DNA of 38,793 nucleotides, from positions 1 to 38,793 of IMG/VR virus record IMGVR_UViG_3300038479_000011; one strand, given 5' to 3'. Shown here in pieces: positions 5,759 through 15,586 of the stretch (positions within the stretch are counted from its first letter, which is position 1; each line of letters begins with the position of its first letter). Made by a program: the position numbers and the translations under genes. The notes beneath the pieces were generated by a model, which worked only from the letters and a program-made list of their open reading frames with translations, did no database searches and was not told the DNA's origin. This DNA comes from a virus.

Positions 5759-7327
5759 TTAGGTCACCGCTACGCATCGCCACTTGGATGTCTGCCCGTT
5801 GAAAATGAACCCGACTGTCAACGGGAGTGTGGTCGATCCGTTGGAGGTTGTCGGAACAGATGCTTGGCTGTTCTCGGTGTTGGTCCAGCCGATGGTTTCG
5901 GTTGCCGCCGAGAAGTCGTAGATACGGACGATGGCTTTCTGCCCGTCAACTGCTCCCGTCGTGGACATGGTAATGGCCATGGTCGCCGCGGACGAGTTGG
6001 TAAAGGTGCTGAGGTAGGCGGTCGAGGCCACCGTGCCGGCGTTGGACGTGACCGTGACGGCGTTGTTGGTGGCGATGAACGCCCCCTGCTGCGCCAAGGA
6101 TGAGAGGTTCTGGATGCCTGTGTTTGTGGTGGCACCCGTAAGGGCAGGGATGTTGAGCCCTATCTGAGTGGTGATGGTGCCGGTGATAGTCGGGACTAGA
6201 ACACTGAAGTGAATCAGATTCGTCATGGTGACGCCCGTTGAAACTGTCGCAGTCGACGAATAGTTGTAGAGAGACCCGCCAGTGATAGTCCCGGCATTGA
6301 TGACATTCCACGTCGGAGAAGCGAAGAACGACTGATGAGCGCCAGCGGTGATCGACTGGGTATCGGCTTGGACATTGACGGAGTTCCCGTAGCCTATGAC
6401 CCCTGCCAAGTTGGCGGCTACAGATGAGATGTTCTTCACGACGGGATCGGCGTTGAACATCGTCATCAGCCCCAGCACGAAGGCGGACTGCTGGCAGACG
6501 ATGGTGCCGCCGCAACCAACAAGAGTCGAAAGGCGGGCATTGGAGAAGTTCAGCGTGGTCGTTCCAGGCAGAAGGTCAATCAGACTGCCTGTCAAGGCGG
6601 CGGTGAGTGTCGTCGGCCCTCTACCGATGGCGATAGGGGTGTTCGTGGTGCTGGCGGTGGTGAGAAGCGGGATGTCTACGCCATAGGAGTTGGTCAGCGT
6701 CCCCGAGACGGTAGGTTGAACGACCTTGAACTGAGACATGGTGGTGACAGTGGCATTGGACAGAATCGTCGCCCCGCCGCTGTAGTTGACGACGGTGGTA
6801 CAGGCCATCGTCCCGCCGTTGGTGCCTTCAAAGGCGGGCGATACCCCCACGTCGGTCTGTGCGGATATCGCGCACGCCGCAGCGTTGGCGAGGTAGGTGG
6901 TCGTACCGACGAGTGTTTGCAGACTGGTCATCCCTGGGACCGCTGCCCCCGCCTGGTTGACAATGGTGACGTTATTCTCAAAGACGGTCGGACCGCCGCC
7001 GCCTGTAGGGGTGATGACAAGGGTACCGGCAGCGTTATACATGGATGAGAACGGCGACACACCCTGGACTGTGGTCTCACCTGAGAGAATGTTGCAGATG
7101 GACCCGCGGTCTTCGGGATAGGTAAGGCTCAGAGACGGCGACGCCCAGGATGTATTGATGAGGCGGGTGGCTCCTGCTTTGTTGACATTGGTGGAATCGG
7201 GGTAGCCCCACATTCGGTGTTCGTCGGTCGAAATGCGGCCACGGTTTCCGGCCCATGACCCCGAGTGGGGCATTGGGTTGTAGGTTCCCTGTGCATTTTC
7301 AAACCCATCGAGACAACCTTCATTCAT
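5759..7327 (-). CDS. tail fibre / receptor-binding protein candidate, 522 aa
   Basis: A long Thr/Ser/Gly/Ala-rich protein of repeated short beta strands, for example SGTLTNSYGVDIPLLTTAST near the middle and GTITTQIGLNIPALTGATTN further on. These two segments are internal repeats of one another. The C-terminal part (IVRIYDFSAATETIGWTNTE, then PLTVGFIFNGQTSKWRCVAV) looks like a separate globular head. This is the architecture of a trimeric beta-helical fibre with a tip domain. It sits between a small structural gene (1-base overlap) and another beta-rich protein. Substrate or receptor cannot be predicted. Confidence 0.72.
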   Translation of the reverse strand: MNEGCLDGFENAQGTYNPMPHSGSWAGNRGRISTDEHRMWGYPDSTNVNKAGATRLINTSWASPSLSLTYPEDRGSICNILSGETTVQGVSPFSSMYNAAGTLVITPTGGGGPTVFENNVTIVNQAGAAVPGMTSLQTLVGTTTYLANAAACAISAQTDVGVSPAFEGTNGGTMACTTVVNYSGGATILSNATVTTMSQFKVVQPTVSGTLTNSYGVDIPLLTTASTTNTPIAIGRGPTTLTAALTGSLIDLLPGTTTLNFSNARLSTLVGCGGTIVCQQSAFVLGLMTMFNADPVVKNISSVAANLAGVIGYGNSVNVQADTQSITAGAHQSFFASPTWNVINAGTITGGSLYNYSSTATVSTGVTMTNLIHFSVLVPTITGTITTQIGLNIPALTGATTNTGIQNLSSLAQQGAFIATNNAVTVTSNAGTVASTAYLSTFTNSSAATMAITMSTTGAVDGQKAIVRIYDFSAATETIGWTNTENSQASVPTTSNGSTTLPLTVGFIFNGQTSKWRCVAVT

Positions 7328-7728
7328 TAGAAGTTGCCTCCCATGGCCAGGAGCGCGAATCCGGCAGCGGTTGGGCCGGATGAGGACTGGACGGTGTTGC
7401 CGATGGAAATGATGTCAGAAGCGTCCAGGACGAGGTTGCCGTAGATGATGTCGACGGGAGTCGCCTCGCTGGTACTGGAGAGGGTCGTCGCTGAATAAGC
7501 GTATTGGTCGAGCAGATACACGGTTGACGAGCGACTGACGAAGATGTTGATGATGCCTGCTGCGGTGGTGGTGAGAATCTGAGAAATCCTAATGATGTTG
7601 ACCCGTCCGCCACCGGAACCCGCTGTCCACAGAGTTCCGGCACCCGTGCCGGCGATGGGCACTGCCGCCGACGGAGTAATGGCGAGGCCGAGATTTGGGG
7701 TAGCCGCAAACGCTGGTGCAGTAGCCAT
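7327..7728 (-). CDS. small structural protein, 133 aa
   Basis: A hydrophobic, Ser/Thr/Ala-rich protein with a beta-sandwich look (VNIIRISQILTTTAAGIINI, DIISIGNTVQSSSG) and no signal peptide logic beyond an Ala-rich start. Similar small beta proteins occur in fibre regions of actinophages as decoration or fibre-head subunits. It is located between the collagen-like gene and the long fibre gene. It shares composition with the 107-residue protein at 8402-8725 (both have NxxxLxxxD and nucleation-type strands), which may be a paralogue. Confidence 0.7.
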   Translation of the reverse strand: MATAPAFAATPNLGLAITPSAAVPIAGTGAGTLWTAGSGGGRVNIIRISQILTTTAAGIINIFVSRSSTVYLLDQYAYSATTLSSTSEATPVDIIYGNLVLDASDIISIGNTVQSSSGPTAAGFALLAMGGNF

Positions 7729-7737
7729 GGTGATCCT

Positions 7738-8315
<578 letters not shown>

Positions 8316-8316
<1 letters not shown>

Positions 8317-8399
8317 CAGGCGAACCCGCCGAAGTTGGAGCCGAGCGCGCCGTTCGGACTGTGGGATTGAGCGCTGATACCGCGGCGTTTTGCGCCCAC
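8316..8399 (-). CDS. possible 27-aa basic peptide
   Basis: A GTG-started frame (start 8399) with GAGG ten bases upstream. It encodes a peptide beginning [11 protein letters not shown] and ending NFGGFA, and its TGA overlaps the ATG of the collagen-like gene (TGATG). It fills the only space between two structural genes. Size and weak ribosome site make it uncertain; it may serve mainly to couple translation of the collagen-like gene. Confidence 0.4.
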
Positions 8400-8401
8400 G
8401 G

Positions 8402-8725
8402 CTACTGCCTCAGGACAAGAAGCTGAACAGGCTGCGTAGAGGAGGCGACGATGCCGTAGAGCGAGTCCCCTCCAATGCAGTTGTAACTCATCGTGACGAC
8501 GCCTGTCATCAGGGCTCCTGCCGAGGTGGTGACTGCCGACCCCCCGCAGTAGATCGTGTTGGTCACGGAAAAGACCAGGAGGATCGGAAGGGGAACATTC
8601 TCGTCGCCGCACTTGAAGATGTTGGCGGCGGGGGAGCTCAGGGCGTTGTAGGCGTTGACGTCGAGCGTCTGGTAGATCAGGGTCGCCGTCGCTCCGACCG
8701 AGATGGTTTGGCCATTGGCTGCCAT
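8402..8725 (-). CDS. small structural protein, 107 aa
   Basis: Beta-rich Ser/Thr/Ala protein ([32 protein letters not shown]) with three cysteines and no obvious membrane anchor. Overall composition resembles the 133-residue protein at 7327-7728. Its location at the head of the fibre genes suggests a fibre-base or decoration subunit; this is inference from position and composition only. Confidence 0.7.
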   Translation of the reverse strand: MAANGQTISVGATATLIYQTLDVNAYNALSSPAANIFKCGDENVPLPILLVFSVTNTIYCGGSAVTTSAGALMTGVVTMSYNCIGGDSLYGIVASSTQPVQLLVLRQ

Positions 8726-8734
8726 ACGGGGATG

Positions 8735-9220
8735 TTAGCCCTCTTTGAGTCTGGCTTCCCGTTCTCTCTGAACGTCCCGGATGATGGCCTTGGCCCGGTT
8801 CTTCAACTCGAGCCTGGTGTCGTGGGGGAGGCCGTCGTGGGCCTTGGCGGAATAGGCGTCGTCCCTCAGCTTTTCCATCTTCAGGGCTTCCTCGGGCGTC
8901 ATCTCGCCCAGGAACTTCACGTACAGCTCTCGGTCGGCCCACGTGCCTTTCACAAGCCTCCCCGATACCCTCCAGTCTTCGAGGGGGAACTCAGTCAGCA
9001 GCCATCTCCACACCTTGGCCCTGGCCGAACTGAGTGCGGCCTCCGTCTCCTTCTTCCCGCCTTTGTATACGGCGATCTTGGCCCACTCTCCGGGATGGTC
9101 TCGGACCATGGCCAGGATCTTCTCGAACTCGAACGGCTTGTGCGCCCTTCTCCCGACCTGTTCGGGGGGGATCGGCCCGAACAGGGGCGTCTCCAGGAAC
9201 CCGCCTTTTATTTCATCCAT
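8735..9220 (-). CDS. hypothetical helical protein, 161 aa
   Basis: The start is placed at ATG 9220, preceded by GGAGGAAGAGG; a longer frame to 9253 lacks such a site. The protein is charged and helical, with EFEKILAMVRDHPGEWAKI followed by a variable segment and a Lys/Arg/Glu-rich C-terminus (RAKAIIRDVQREREARLKEG). The first part recalls small actinophage proteins in which a short residue-rich helix pairs with a basic tail, possibly DNA-binding. It follows a ribbon-helix-helix gene with an 8-base overlap. Not recognised further. Confidence 0.7.
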   Translation of the reverse strand: MDEIKGGFLETPLFGPIPPEQVGRRAHKPFEFEKILAMVRDHPGEWAKIAVYKGGKKETEAALSSARAKVWRWLLTEFPLEDWRVSGRLVKGTWADRELYVKFLGEMTPEEALKMEKLRDDAYSAKAHDGLPHDTRLELKNRAKAIIRDVQREREARLKEG

Positions 9221-9395
9221 CCTCTTCCTCCAGAGCCCATCGGTATACGGCATCCTGCAACACTTCTGATCTGTTCTTCAGCTCCTCGGACAGGTGATCG
9301 TCTATGAAATCGACCAGAGGCCGAGCCAGGCGGACGGTGCAGACCACGGTCTCGCCCTTCCACTCCTGGGCTCGGTTCGAGAACCTAGGCGGCAT
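9213..9395 (-). CDS. ribbon-helix-helix DNA-binding protein, 60 aa
   Basis: The core TVVCTVRLARPLVDFIDDHL followed by SRSEVLQDAVYRWAL-like sequence (here NRSEVLQDAVYRWALEEE) is the classic ribbon-helix-helix pattern: a strand, helix A, a turn with an R/K-S start, and helix B. Such proteins dimerise and bind DNA in the major groove through the strand. Its location inside the late operon suggests control of late genes or of virion assembly/DNA condensation. It overlaps the 30-residue zinc-ribbon gene by 11 bases. Target unknown; it is one candidate for binding the 14-bp palindromes. Confidence 0.75.
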   Translation of the reverse strand: MPPRFSNRAQEWKGETVVCTVRLARPLVDFIDDHLSEELKNRSEVLQDAVYRWALEEEDG

Positions 9396-9477
9396 CGGGG
9401 TCGGGCCGGCACTGTTGGCACAGGGTCTCGTAGTGGGTTCCCTTGAACCACTTCCCGCACCGCCTACAGATCCTCAC
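9385..9477 (-). CDS. 30-aa zinc-ribbon peptide
   Basis: GTG start at 9477 with AGG six bases upstream. The peptide has ICRRCG and LCQQCR, that is two CxxC knuckles 16 residues apart, followed by an acidic tail. It fills the gap between the 1447-residue protein and the ribbon-helix-helix gene and overlaps the latter. The four cysteines are strong evidence for a zinc site; function unknown. Confidence 0.65.
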   Translation of the reverse strand: MRICRRCGKWFKGTHYETLCQQCRPDPDAA

Positions 9478-9493
9478 GGACCTACTGTATACC

Positions 9494-12400
9494 TCAATAC
9501 CCCGCGGGGGTTGGGGGAGGCAACAACACGTTGATGGGCTGCTGGCCCGGATACGACGCCAGTGCGTTGTTGTACACGGCTTCGAGTTCCTTGGGCGTGA
9601 TCTCGTAGTCGGGGTTCAACGGGTTGGGGACCGAGGAGTAACCAGCCAGAAGGCCAAAGTCTCCCGAGGAGAAGGCGTTCGTGGCTGCCTGCTTGGCCAC
9701 GTCGTATCGGGCGATCTCGTCCTTGGCCGCGATCTGCTTGACATTCACCTTCTGGACCTGGGCAAATGGGATGTTCAGGCTGTTGAAGACGCTCTTGTAG
9801 AAGGCGTTCGGGTCCGACGTGGCTTCCGACCGGGCGTTCGTGGCTGCCTCCAGGGCCTGAGAAAGGGCGCCGAGCTGGGGAACGAACTGCTGCAATCCCG
9901 ACACCGCGTTCCCCTGAGCGCCCGCCGTCTCGATCCCGTACATGTCGTTGTAGGTCAGGTTCGGGTACAGGCTCGTGGAGCCGTAGACCAACTGGGGGTC
10001 CATCATGGCCGCTGGCCCCAAGAACACGGGATTCAGGCCCTGGATCCACCCTCCCAAAGAGGCGTAGTTGGCCACGTCCCTGAGGGGGTCCATGAACCGG
10101 GTGTCGATGGCCGAGACGTTCCCCTGGCTGTCGGGAGACCCGAGGAAGAAGAGGAACTGGATCCGCTGAGGCAAGCCTTTGGGCACTTCCTCTGAGTTCT
10201 CGAAAGCTGTGAGGGCCAGGACCATCGCCCTCCATGGGTGATCCACGGGCATCGTAAGCACGTATTTCAGAATGTGGCGGGTCCAGCCGTAGAAGGGGAG
10301 GATGTTCTTGGCCACCTGTCGCTCCAGAGGAGACATCGAACGAAGATCCCCGAAGACCTCCTGGACGTGCCTCATCCCCTCGACCATGGCTCTTTCCTTG
10401 GTCATCGGCATCACCTGGCCCGAGACCTCATCGATGAACGACGTCTTGCGCTCGGCTGCGCTCATGTAGTCCATGTAGGCGATGGCGCTCTGCATCCGGG
10501 TGGCGTAGCGGGTGAAGCGGAAGTTGATGTCCGCGGCTGCCTTCAGGTAGTGGAAAGGAGACGCTTTGGACAGGAGCACCCCCTGGACCTTCTCGACGTG
10601 CTCCCCCACGGCCAGGTTGGCGAGTTGCTTGCCCGAAGAGAAGGCGTGCTCCTTCAGGGCGTACTGGAACCGTCCGTAGCCTTCCTGCGCCGGCTGCCGG
10701 AACACCTCATCTGGAATGGACCCGTCCTTCATGGCTTTCGCCGCTTTCAGGAGCATTGACGGCATGAAGGGAGTGGATCTGAGAGCGAGCAGAAAGGTCC
10801 CGCCGAAGAGGATGTGAGCCGTGTACCTGGGACTCAAGCCGAGAATCGAGTACCGGAAGACCTGATTGGTCTTGTCGAACAGACCCTTGTCCCCCTTCGA
10901 TTCCATGTCTCTCGTCTTCTGGAGGGCCTTGGCCAGTCCTGTGGGCAGGTAGGTGGCGTGAGCCTCCCACCTGGGCATGGAGAAGCCGAAGAGGTCCGTG
11001 GGGTCGAACCGGGTCAGCCCGAGTTCTTCCAGCTTGGAGGCGTAGGCGTCCAAGCTGGTTCCTACGTGGACGTCCAGATCCTCGAACCCAGGCAGCGCCT
11101 TGATCTGGGGGAGCAGTTCCTCCCCGGTGATCACTCTCGGTGAGATGGAGTGCTCCACGAAGTCGATGGTGGCGTCTCTGCGGAGGGTCTGAGCCATGGC
11201 TTTCGAGACTCCGAGCACGACGTCGTGCCTGGTCGCGGTCAGATCGTGGATCCGGGCGTGGGCCACATCGACGTGGGGGACCCCTTTCCCGACCATGGCC
11301 TTGATGGCTGAGCCCGGCCGGTCGAACGTCCCTGCCCGTGGCAGCCACATCGGGTGATAGCCCTGGGAAATGAGAGTGTTCAGTTCGTCAATCCCCGACT
11401 TCCTCACATCATCCATGGCCTCTTTGGCCGCGTCCACCAGTTCGGGTGTGAAGTTGGCCGGGTTCTCGTACACATCTCGGGTGAACAGATACACCTGCTC
11501 TCTGAGGAGATCGGGATTCTGGTGAAGCGCGTCCACTCTCGACTGCTCCCACCCTGACTTCTGCTTCAACTGCTTCTCGGTGGCGTCGATCAGTTCAGCG
11601 TTGTGGGCGTGCTCCATCAGTTGACGCTGGTAGATCTCCACTTCTGCGGAGGTGAACTCGTCCGAGGGGTGGTTGTACACCGCGTCATGGAAGTCCTTGA
11701 CGAGCTGTGAGTAGCTACGCATCTCCTCGGTCAGCTGGCCGTGGAAGATCTTCCAGTTCTCGTGGTGGGCAGCCAAGTCCTTGTCCTCGACGGCCTGCTT
11801 CTTGGCCAACGTGGCCTTGGCCTTCTCCGCGTCCAGTCGCGCCTTTGTCGCCTGCTGGTCGTAGTTCTTATTGGCCAGCTTCTTCGACTCGAACCACTTC
11901 TCTCGGAGGTCCGCGATGTCTCCCTTGACCTGTTGATAGATGACGTCGGCCTGAGCCTTCGTGGCTCTGACGGCGGCGTTGTCCCCTTTGGTCAGCGCGG
12001 CGTCCTTCATGTGCTCGTAGAGGTCGTCCAGGTTCTTGAGTTTCACCTGCCGGGCCGCGTTGATCTTCCCGAGAGAGGCTTTCAGGTTCTCTCTCTGCTC
12101 TGTCCTCTCAGCCACATGCCTCTGGGCGAGTTCCTTCTTCTCCCGATCTCGCTGGAGCTTGGCGTCCTTGGCCTCGCGCTCGGTCAGGTGCTTCTCACCC
12201 AGGATCCGGTGGTCGATCTCGTCGTTCATCTTCTGCCGGCCCTCGATGAGCTTGGCGATCTTGCTCACCTGATCGGCGACGGCCCGAAAGGCAGGGTTCG
12301 AACTGGCGTCCACGGAGTTCAGACCCCACTCAGACAGCCTTCTATCCAGGACAGGGACCAGGGACTCGACCTGATCATCTCTTCCCTTCTTCATGGCGTC

Positions 12401-13837
12401 GACCATCTGGTCCACCAGACCTGAGGGGCCGAAGACCTTCTGGGCCTGGTCTCTCTTCTTCCCGAAGGTCAGGGCCTCCTCTTTCTTCCCGATCTGGCGC
12501 TTCTGGACCACGTTCTCGAGGAGGGAATCGTCCTTCGGGACCGCCTCCTGAGCCCCCTTGTTGGCCTTGTCCAGAGTGGTAGCCAGCTCATATTGGGCCT
12601 TGTCCAGCCTTGTGACGTTCTGCACCAGCCTGTCAGTGGCGTCCAGACGCTCCAGGAACACTCTCCTGCCGTCTGAAAGGTCATCCCTGGCCCTCAGCAC
12701 CTCCCGAGCCTGTTTGGAGGCGTACAGGCCAATAGAGCCGTCCGGTTTCCGAACCGCGGCCACGTCCGGCTCCTCCCCGCCATGTCCTACCAGTGCTTCC
12801 TCGGTCTCGAACCTCACAGGCCCGTCCAGGTACTTTGTGACAGCCTCCCTGACAGGAAGCGTGACGCTCGGGTCTTTGAGGAGGTCCTGGATGTTCTTCC
12901 CCCGGTCCTGCTGGTAGAAGATGTCCTGGAAGGTCTTCTGCTCCTCGGGGGTCAGAGCCGAGTAGGCGTCCAGGGCCGGGGCCATCATATTTTGGTAGAT
13001 GCCCGTGGCCAGCTGGTTGTTCGTCATGTACTCCTTGACGAACTGCTGGACGGGGGCCGATGTACCGAGCCTGGAGTCCTGGAGCCAGGTCTGGATCCGA
13101 TCCCCAATCGTCACGTCCGAGATCCCCGCCGCCGCTGAGCCGGGCTTGATCCCGATGCCTGAGACCCGGTTTGTGAGGGCCTTCACAAAGCCTTTGGTGA
13201 CTCCGTGCTCGGCTGCCTGCTCTGCGGTTTCTCCCCCCATTTCCGCCAGCCGAGCTCCCATGGCCGTTTTGGCCACGACCCCCCCGAGGTCAGCCGGCAT
13301 GATGTCCAGAAGAGAGACCAGAGGATGGTCGGCCAGTGCTGAGAACCCCTCAGAGCCCGAGAGGTTCGGATCGGCTCTCAGCACTGTCCCGATGTCGTAC
13401 ATCCCCGGCACGAAGCTCAGGAGGGTGTTCTGGAGCCAGTTGGCGGCTGTCGTGCCCAGATTGGCCCCCTCTTCCTTCTCCGGGTCTGCGACCGCTTCGA
13501 CGGTGTTCTTCAGGGTGTCGAACAACCCTGTGACGAGGTGCTGCGGTTCCAATCCTGTGACAATCGAGGCCAGGTCGTTCCGGGCGTTGTCGAAGACGCT
13601 GGTTGGTTGGGGGTTGTCCGAAGGACTGGGAGTGACGTCGTTGGGGTTGTTGGCTGCCAGGATGGCGCGATTCCGCTCTGCCGCGCTCATCGGGTCGTAG
13701 CCGTTCTGAAGCCGTGAGGCGTCTTCCTGGTACACAGGAATGTAGGCAGAGGCGGAGATCCCCTGTGTCTGCGCCCAGGCGACAGCCTTGTTCCACTCCG
13801 AGGAGAAGGATTCGTCTACCGTCTTCGGCCTGCTCAT
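9494..13837 (-). CDS. internal virion (ejection) protein, 1447 aa
   Basis: By far the largest gene. Residues 1-250 are mixed helical. About 360-720 is a long charged coiled coil (runs such as LTEREAKDAKLQRDREKKEL). About 720-1000 is helical. The C-terminal third contains hydrophobic segments (YTAHILFGGTFLLALRSTPF, LPFYGWTRHILKYVLTMPVD) compatible with membrane insertion. In T7-like and other short-tailed phages a protein of this size and location forms part of the ejectosome that crosses the cell envelope during DNA entry. No lysozyme motif was recognised. The two genes upstream are Gln/Ala-rich like smaller ejection proteins. A tape-measure protein is the main alternative, but there are no tail-tube or tail-assembly chaperone genes. 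Confidence 0.78.
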   Translation of the reverse strand: MSRPKTVDESFSSEWNKAVAWAQTQGISASAYIPVYQEDASRLQNGYDPMSAAERNRAILAANNPNDVTPSPSDNPQPTSVFDNARNDLASIVTGLEPQHLVTGLFDTLKNTVEAVADPEKEEGANLGTTAANWLQNTLLSFVPGMYDIGTVLRADPNLSGSEGFSALADHPLVSLLDIMPADLGGVVAKTAMGARLAEMGGETAEQAAEHGVTKGFVKALTNRVSGIGIKPGSAAAGISDVTIGDRIQTWLQDSRLGTSAPVQQFVKEYMTNNQLATGIYQNMMAPALDAYSALTPEEQKTFQDIFYQQDRGKNIQDLLKDPSVTLPVREAVTKYLDGPVRFETEEALVGHGGEEPDVAAVRKPDGSIGLYASKQAREVLRARDDLSDGRRVFLERLDATDRLVQNVTRLDKAQYELATTLDKANKGAQEAVPKDDSLLENVVQKRQIGKKEEALTFGKKRDQAQKVFGPSGLVDQMVDAMKKGRDDQVESLVPVLDRRLSEWGLNSVDASSNPAFRAVADQVSKIAKLIEGRQKMNDEIDHRILGEKHLTEREAKDAKLQRDREKKELAQRHVAERTEQRENLKASLGKINAARQVKLKNLDDLYEHMKDAALTKGDNAAVRATKAQADVIYQQVKGDIADLREKWFESKKLANKNYDQQATKARLDAEKAKATLAKKQAVEDKDLAAHHENWKIFHGQLTEEMRSYSQLVKDFHDAVYNHPSDEFTSAEVEIYQRQLMEHAHNAELIDATEKQLKQKSGWEQSRVDALHQNPDLLREQVYLFTRDVYENPANFTPELVDAAKEAMDDVRKSGIDELNTLISQGYHPMWLPRAGTFDRPGSAIKAMVGKGVPHVDVAHARIHDLTATRHDVVLGVSKAMAQTLRRDATIDFVEHSISPRVITGEELLPQIKALPGFEDLDVHVGTSLDAYASKLEELGLTRFDPTDLFGFSMPRWEAHATYLPTGLAKALQKTRDMESKGDKGLFDKTNQVFRYSILGLSPRYTAHILFGGTFLLALRSTPFMPSMLLKAAKAMKDGSIPDEVFRQPAQEGYGRFQYALKEHAFSSGKQLANLAVGEHVEKVQGVLLSKASPFHYLKAAADINFRFTRYATRMQSAIAYMDYMSAAERKTSFIDEVSGQVMPMTKERAMVEGMRHVQEVFGDLRSMSPLERQVAKNILPFYGWTRHILKYVLTMPVDHPWRAMVLALTAFENSEEVPKGLPQRIQFLFFLGSPDSQGNVSAIDTRFMDPLRDVANYASLGGWIQGLNPVFLGPAAMMDPQLVYGSTSLYPNLTYNDMYGIETAGAQGNAVSGLQQFVPQLGALSQALEAATNARSEATSDPNAFYKSVFNSLNIPFAQVQKVNVKQIAAKDEIARYDVAKQAATNAFSSGDFGLLAGYSSVPNPLNPDYEITPKELEAVYNNALASYPGQQPINVLLPPPTPAGY

Positions 13838-13840
13838 GGG

Positions 13841-14713
13841 TTACCCCGGAGCGGAGCCGGTATCACTCGGAACCGAGGTCTGCGTCGCCCCCGCCGCCGC
13901 CTGTGGAATAGGGGGGATCTGGGGGGCGTTGGCTCGCTGGCCGGGAACGGCCAGATTGGAGAGGTCAGTGACGCCCGCTCCTCCGGCTCCGCCCGTCCCA
14001 GACTGCTGGAGGTAGTACAGAAGGGCAGGAGGAAGGTTCTCAGCCGTGGACGTGGGGATCTGGCCGTAGTAGTTGAGGTTCGACTGGAGGTGGGTCCCGA
14101 GCCCCTGGAGCCAGGTCTGCTCCGGTGCCGTCGTCACCCCGAGAGCGTTGGCTCCCGCCATCCCCGACAAGGCTTGATCGACTCCCTGCTGCCCCGCTCC
14201 GTAGGCCTGCCCGTAGGCATTCATGGCTGCCTGCATGGGGGAGTCGTTGGCGTTGGCCTGAGCGATGTTGGAGTCGAGCCATTGGGCGGCTGAGGAACCT
14301 GGGGACACGCCTGAGGCAGCCAGGGCTTGCCCGACCGCGCTCTGAGTTGCTGAGGCCGTGTCCCCACCCGAGATGGCTTTCTCGATAGGAGCCTGCTCTT
14401 GTTCCAGTTGTGTTACAAGTCCCTGACCAAGCTTGTTGAAGGGGTTCGCCGCGATCTGCGCTTCGATCTGGGCCTCGGTCAGAGGCTTGTCGGAGTCTGA
14501 CTTGGCCTTCTTCTTCGGGTCCTTCTTCTTCTCGGGAGCCGAGTCCCCGATCCCGAAGATGTTCAGGGGGTCGTGCTTGCCGATCTCGGTGGCGAAGTGC
14601 CCCACATCTCCCAAGGCCCCGGCAATGTCGTTGTAGCCAGCGGCGACGTCATGCCGCCCCTCTCCGAGAAGGCCCTGGTCATCGCCGGTTCCCTTGGTCT
14701 TCTTCTTGGCCAT
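13841..14713 (-). CDS. putative ejection/internal virion protein, 290 aa
   Basis: Starts with a Lys-rich segment (MAKKKTKG), has a second Lys cluster (EKKKDPKKKAKSDSDK) near residue 60, then a long Ala/Gln/Gly-rich helical region (ATQSAVGQALAASGVSPGS, MQAAMNAYGQAYGAGQQGV) and a Pro-rich tail. Composition resembles small internal virion proteins of podoviruses. It is placed directly before the 1447-residue protein and after a Gln-rich protein, making a three-gene block in the order expected for an ejectosome. No enzymatic motif. Confidence 0.7.
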   Translation of the reverse strand: MAKKKTKGTGDDQGLLGEGRHDVAAGYNDIAGALGDVGHFATEIGKHDPLNIFGIGDSAPEKKKDPKKKAKSDSDKPLTEAQIEAQIAANPFNKLGQGLVTQLEQEQAPIEKAISGGDTASATQSAVGQALAASGVSPGSSAAQWLDSNIAQANANDSPMQAAMNAYGQAYGAGQQGVDQALSGMAGANALGVTTAPEQTWLQGLGTHLQSNLNYYGQIPTSTAENLPPALLYYLQQSGTGGAGGAGVTDLSNLAVPGQRANAPQIPPIPQAAAGATQTSVPSDTGSAPG

Positions 14714-14722
14714 GCCTCTATC

Positions 14723-15586
14723 CTACGGCTGGTAGCCGACGGCGTTTGGTGCCGCGAAGTTCGGCCCCAGTCCTGTGGTTGCGCCGGCCTGGGAGAGCAC
14801 CGCCCCGTATCCTGAGGCTTGCCCTGCCTGGGCGGTGGCGGCTTGTCCGAGAAGTTGGGTCGGGTCTGCCTGGATCCCGAGTTGCCCGATCCCGTAGCCG
14901 AGTTGGGAGATGGCCTGCTGAACAGGGATCCCGGCCTCCTGAGCGGCCAGTTCGAGCTGCTGGTATTGGTTGCCGAACTGCGATTGCTGGCCTTGATACC
15001 CCACCTGCTCGGACTGCTGGCCGAGTTGGTTCAACTGGCCCTGGATGTACTCGGATTGCCCCTGAAGCCCGAGCTGCGCCCCCTGATAGGCGGCTTGCTG
15101 CTGGATCTGCCCCGTGGCCTGCTTGTTCCCCTGGGTGTTGAGAGCCCCTGTTGACGCGGCGGAGCCGGCCTGCTTTTGGTACTGGATGGGAGTCTGATAG
15201 GCCAGATTTGCCTCTGAGAGAGCCGTGCCCTGCTCTTTGAGCCCGAGTTCGGCCTGCTGCCCCTGGTACTGCTGTTGCTCGATGGCCTGCTGTTGAGCCG
15301 CCGTCCCCATCTGGGAGGCCAGACCCTGCTCCTGGAGTTGCGTGCCTTGCTCTCCCAACAGAGCGGAGGCGAGGTCGTAGCCCGTATTCGACTCTGCGTT
15401 GGCGATCCCGAGCCCAAGTCCTGCGTCGGCCACGCCTGCCTGAGCCTGAGCCTGAGCCCCTTGAAGCCCGTAGGCGGCGATGCCAGGCGCGGCCTCCCCT
15501 CCCAAGTACCCGGCGATCTGACTGAGGAAGGCAGGGTTGGCCAGGTCTTGCGCTGTCGCCTGGTTGTAACCCGAGGTGAAGGCCAT
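14723..15586 (-). CDS. Gln/Ala/Gly-rich internal virion protein, 287 aa
   Basis: A low-complexity protein in which Gln and Ala make up a large fraction. Repeated short motifs include QQQAIEQQQYQGQQAEL, GLQGQSEYIQGQLNQLGQQ and QFGNQYQQLELAAQEAG, all predicted helical. Proteins of this composition next to the adaptor and large ejection protein are typical of podovirus-like genomes, where they are packaged in the head and injected. The stop overlaps the start of no gene, leaving nine bases before the next. Function is inferred from position and composition. Confidence 0.7.
   Translation of the reverse strand: MAFTSGYNQATAQDLANPAFLSQIAGYLGGEAAPGIAAYGLQGAQAQAQAGVADAGLGLGIANAESNTGYDLASALLGEQGTQLQEQGLASQMGTAAQQQAIEQQQYQGQQAELGLKEQGTALSEANLAYQTPIQYQKQAGSAASTGALNTQGNKQATGQIQQQAAYQGAQLGLQGQSEYIQGQLNQLGQQSEQVGYQGQQSQFGNQYQQLELAAQEAGIPVQQAISQLGYGIGQLGIQADPTQLLGQAATAQAGQASGYGAVLSQAGATTGLGPNFAAPNAVGYQP

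Noticed and set aside
9494-13837. Tape-measure protein of a long-tailed phage
   Set aside because: No major tail protein, assembly chaperone with frameshift, or distal tail genes accompany it, whereas adaptor, nozzle-like and Gln-rich ejection-type genes do.
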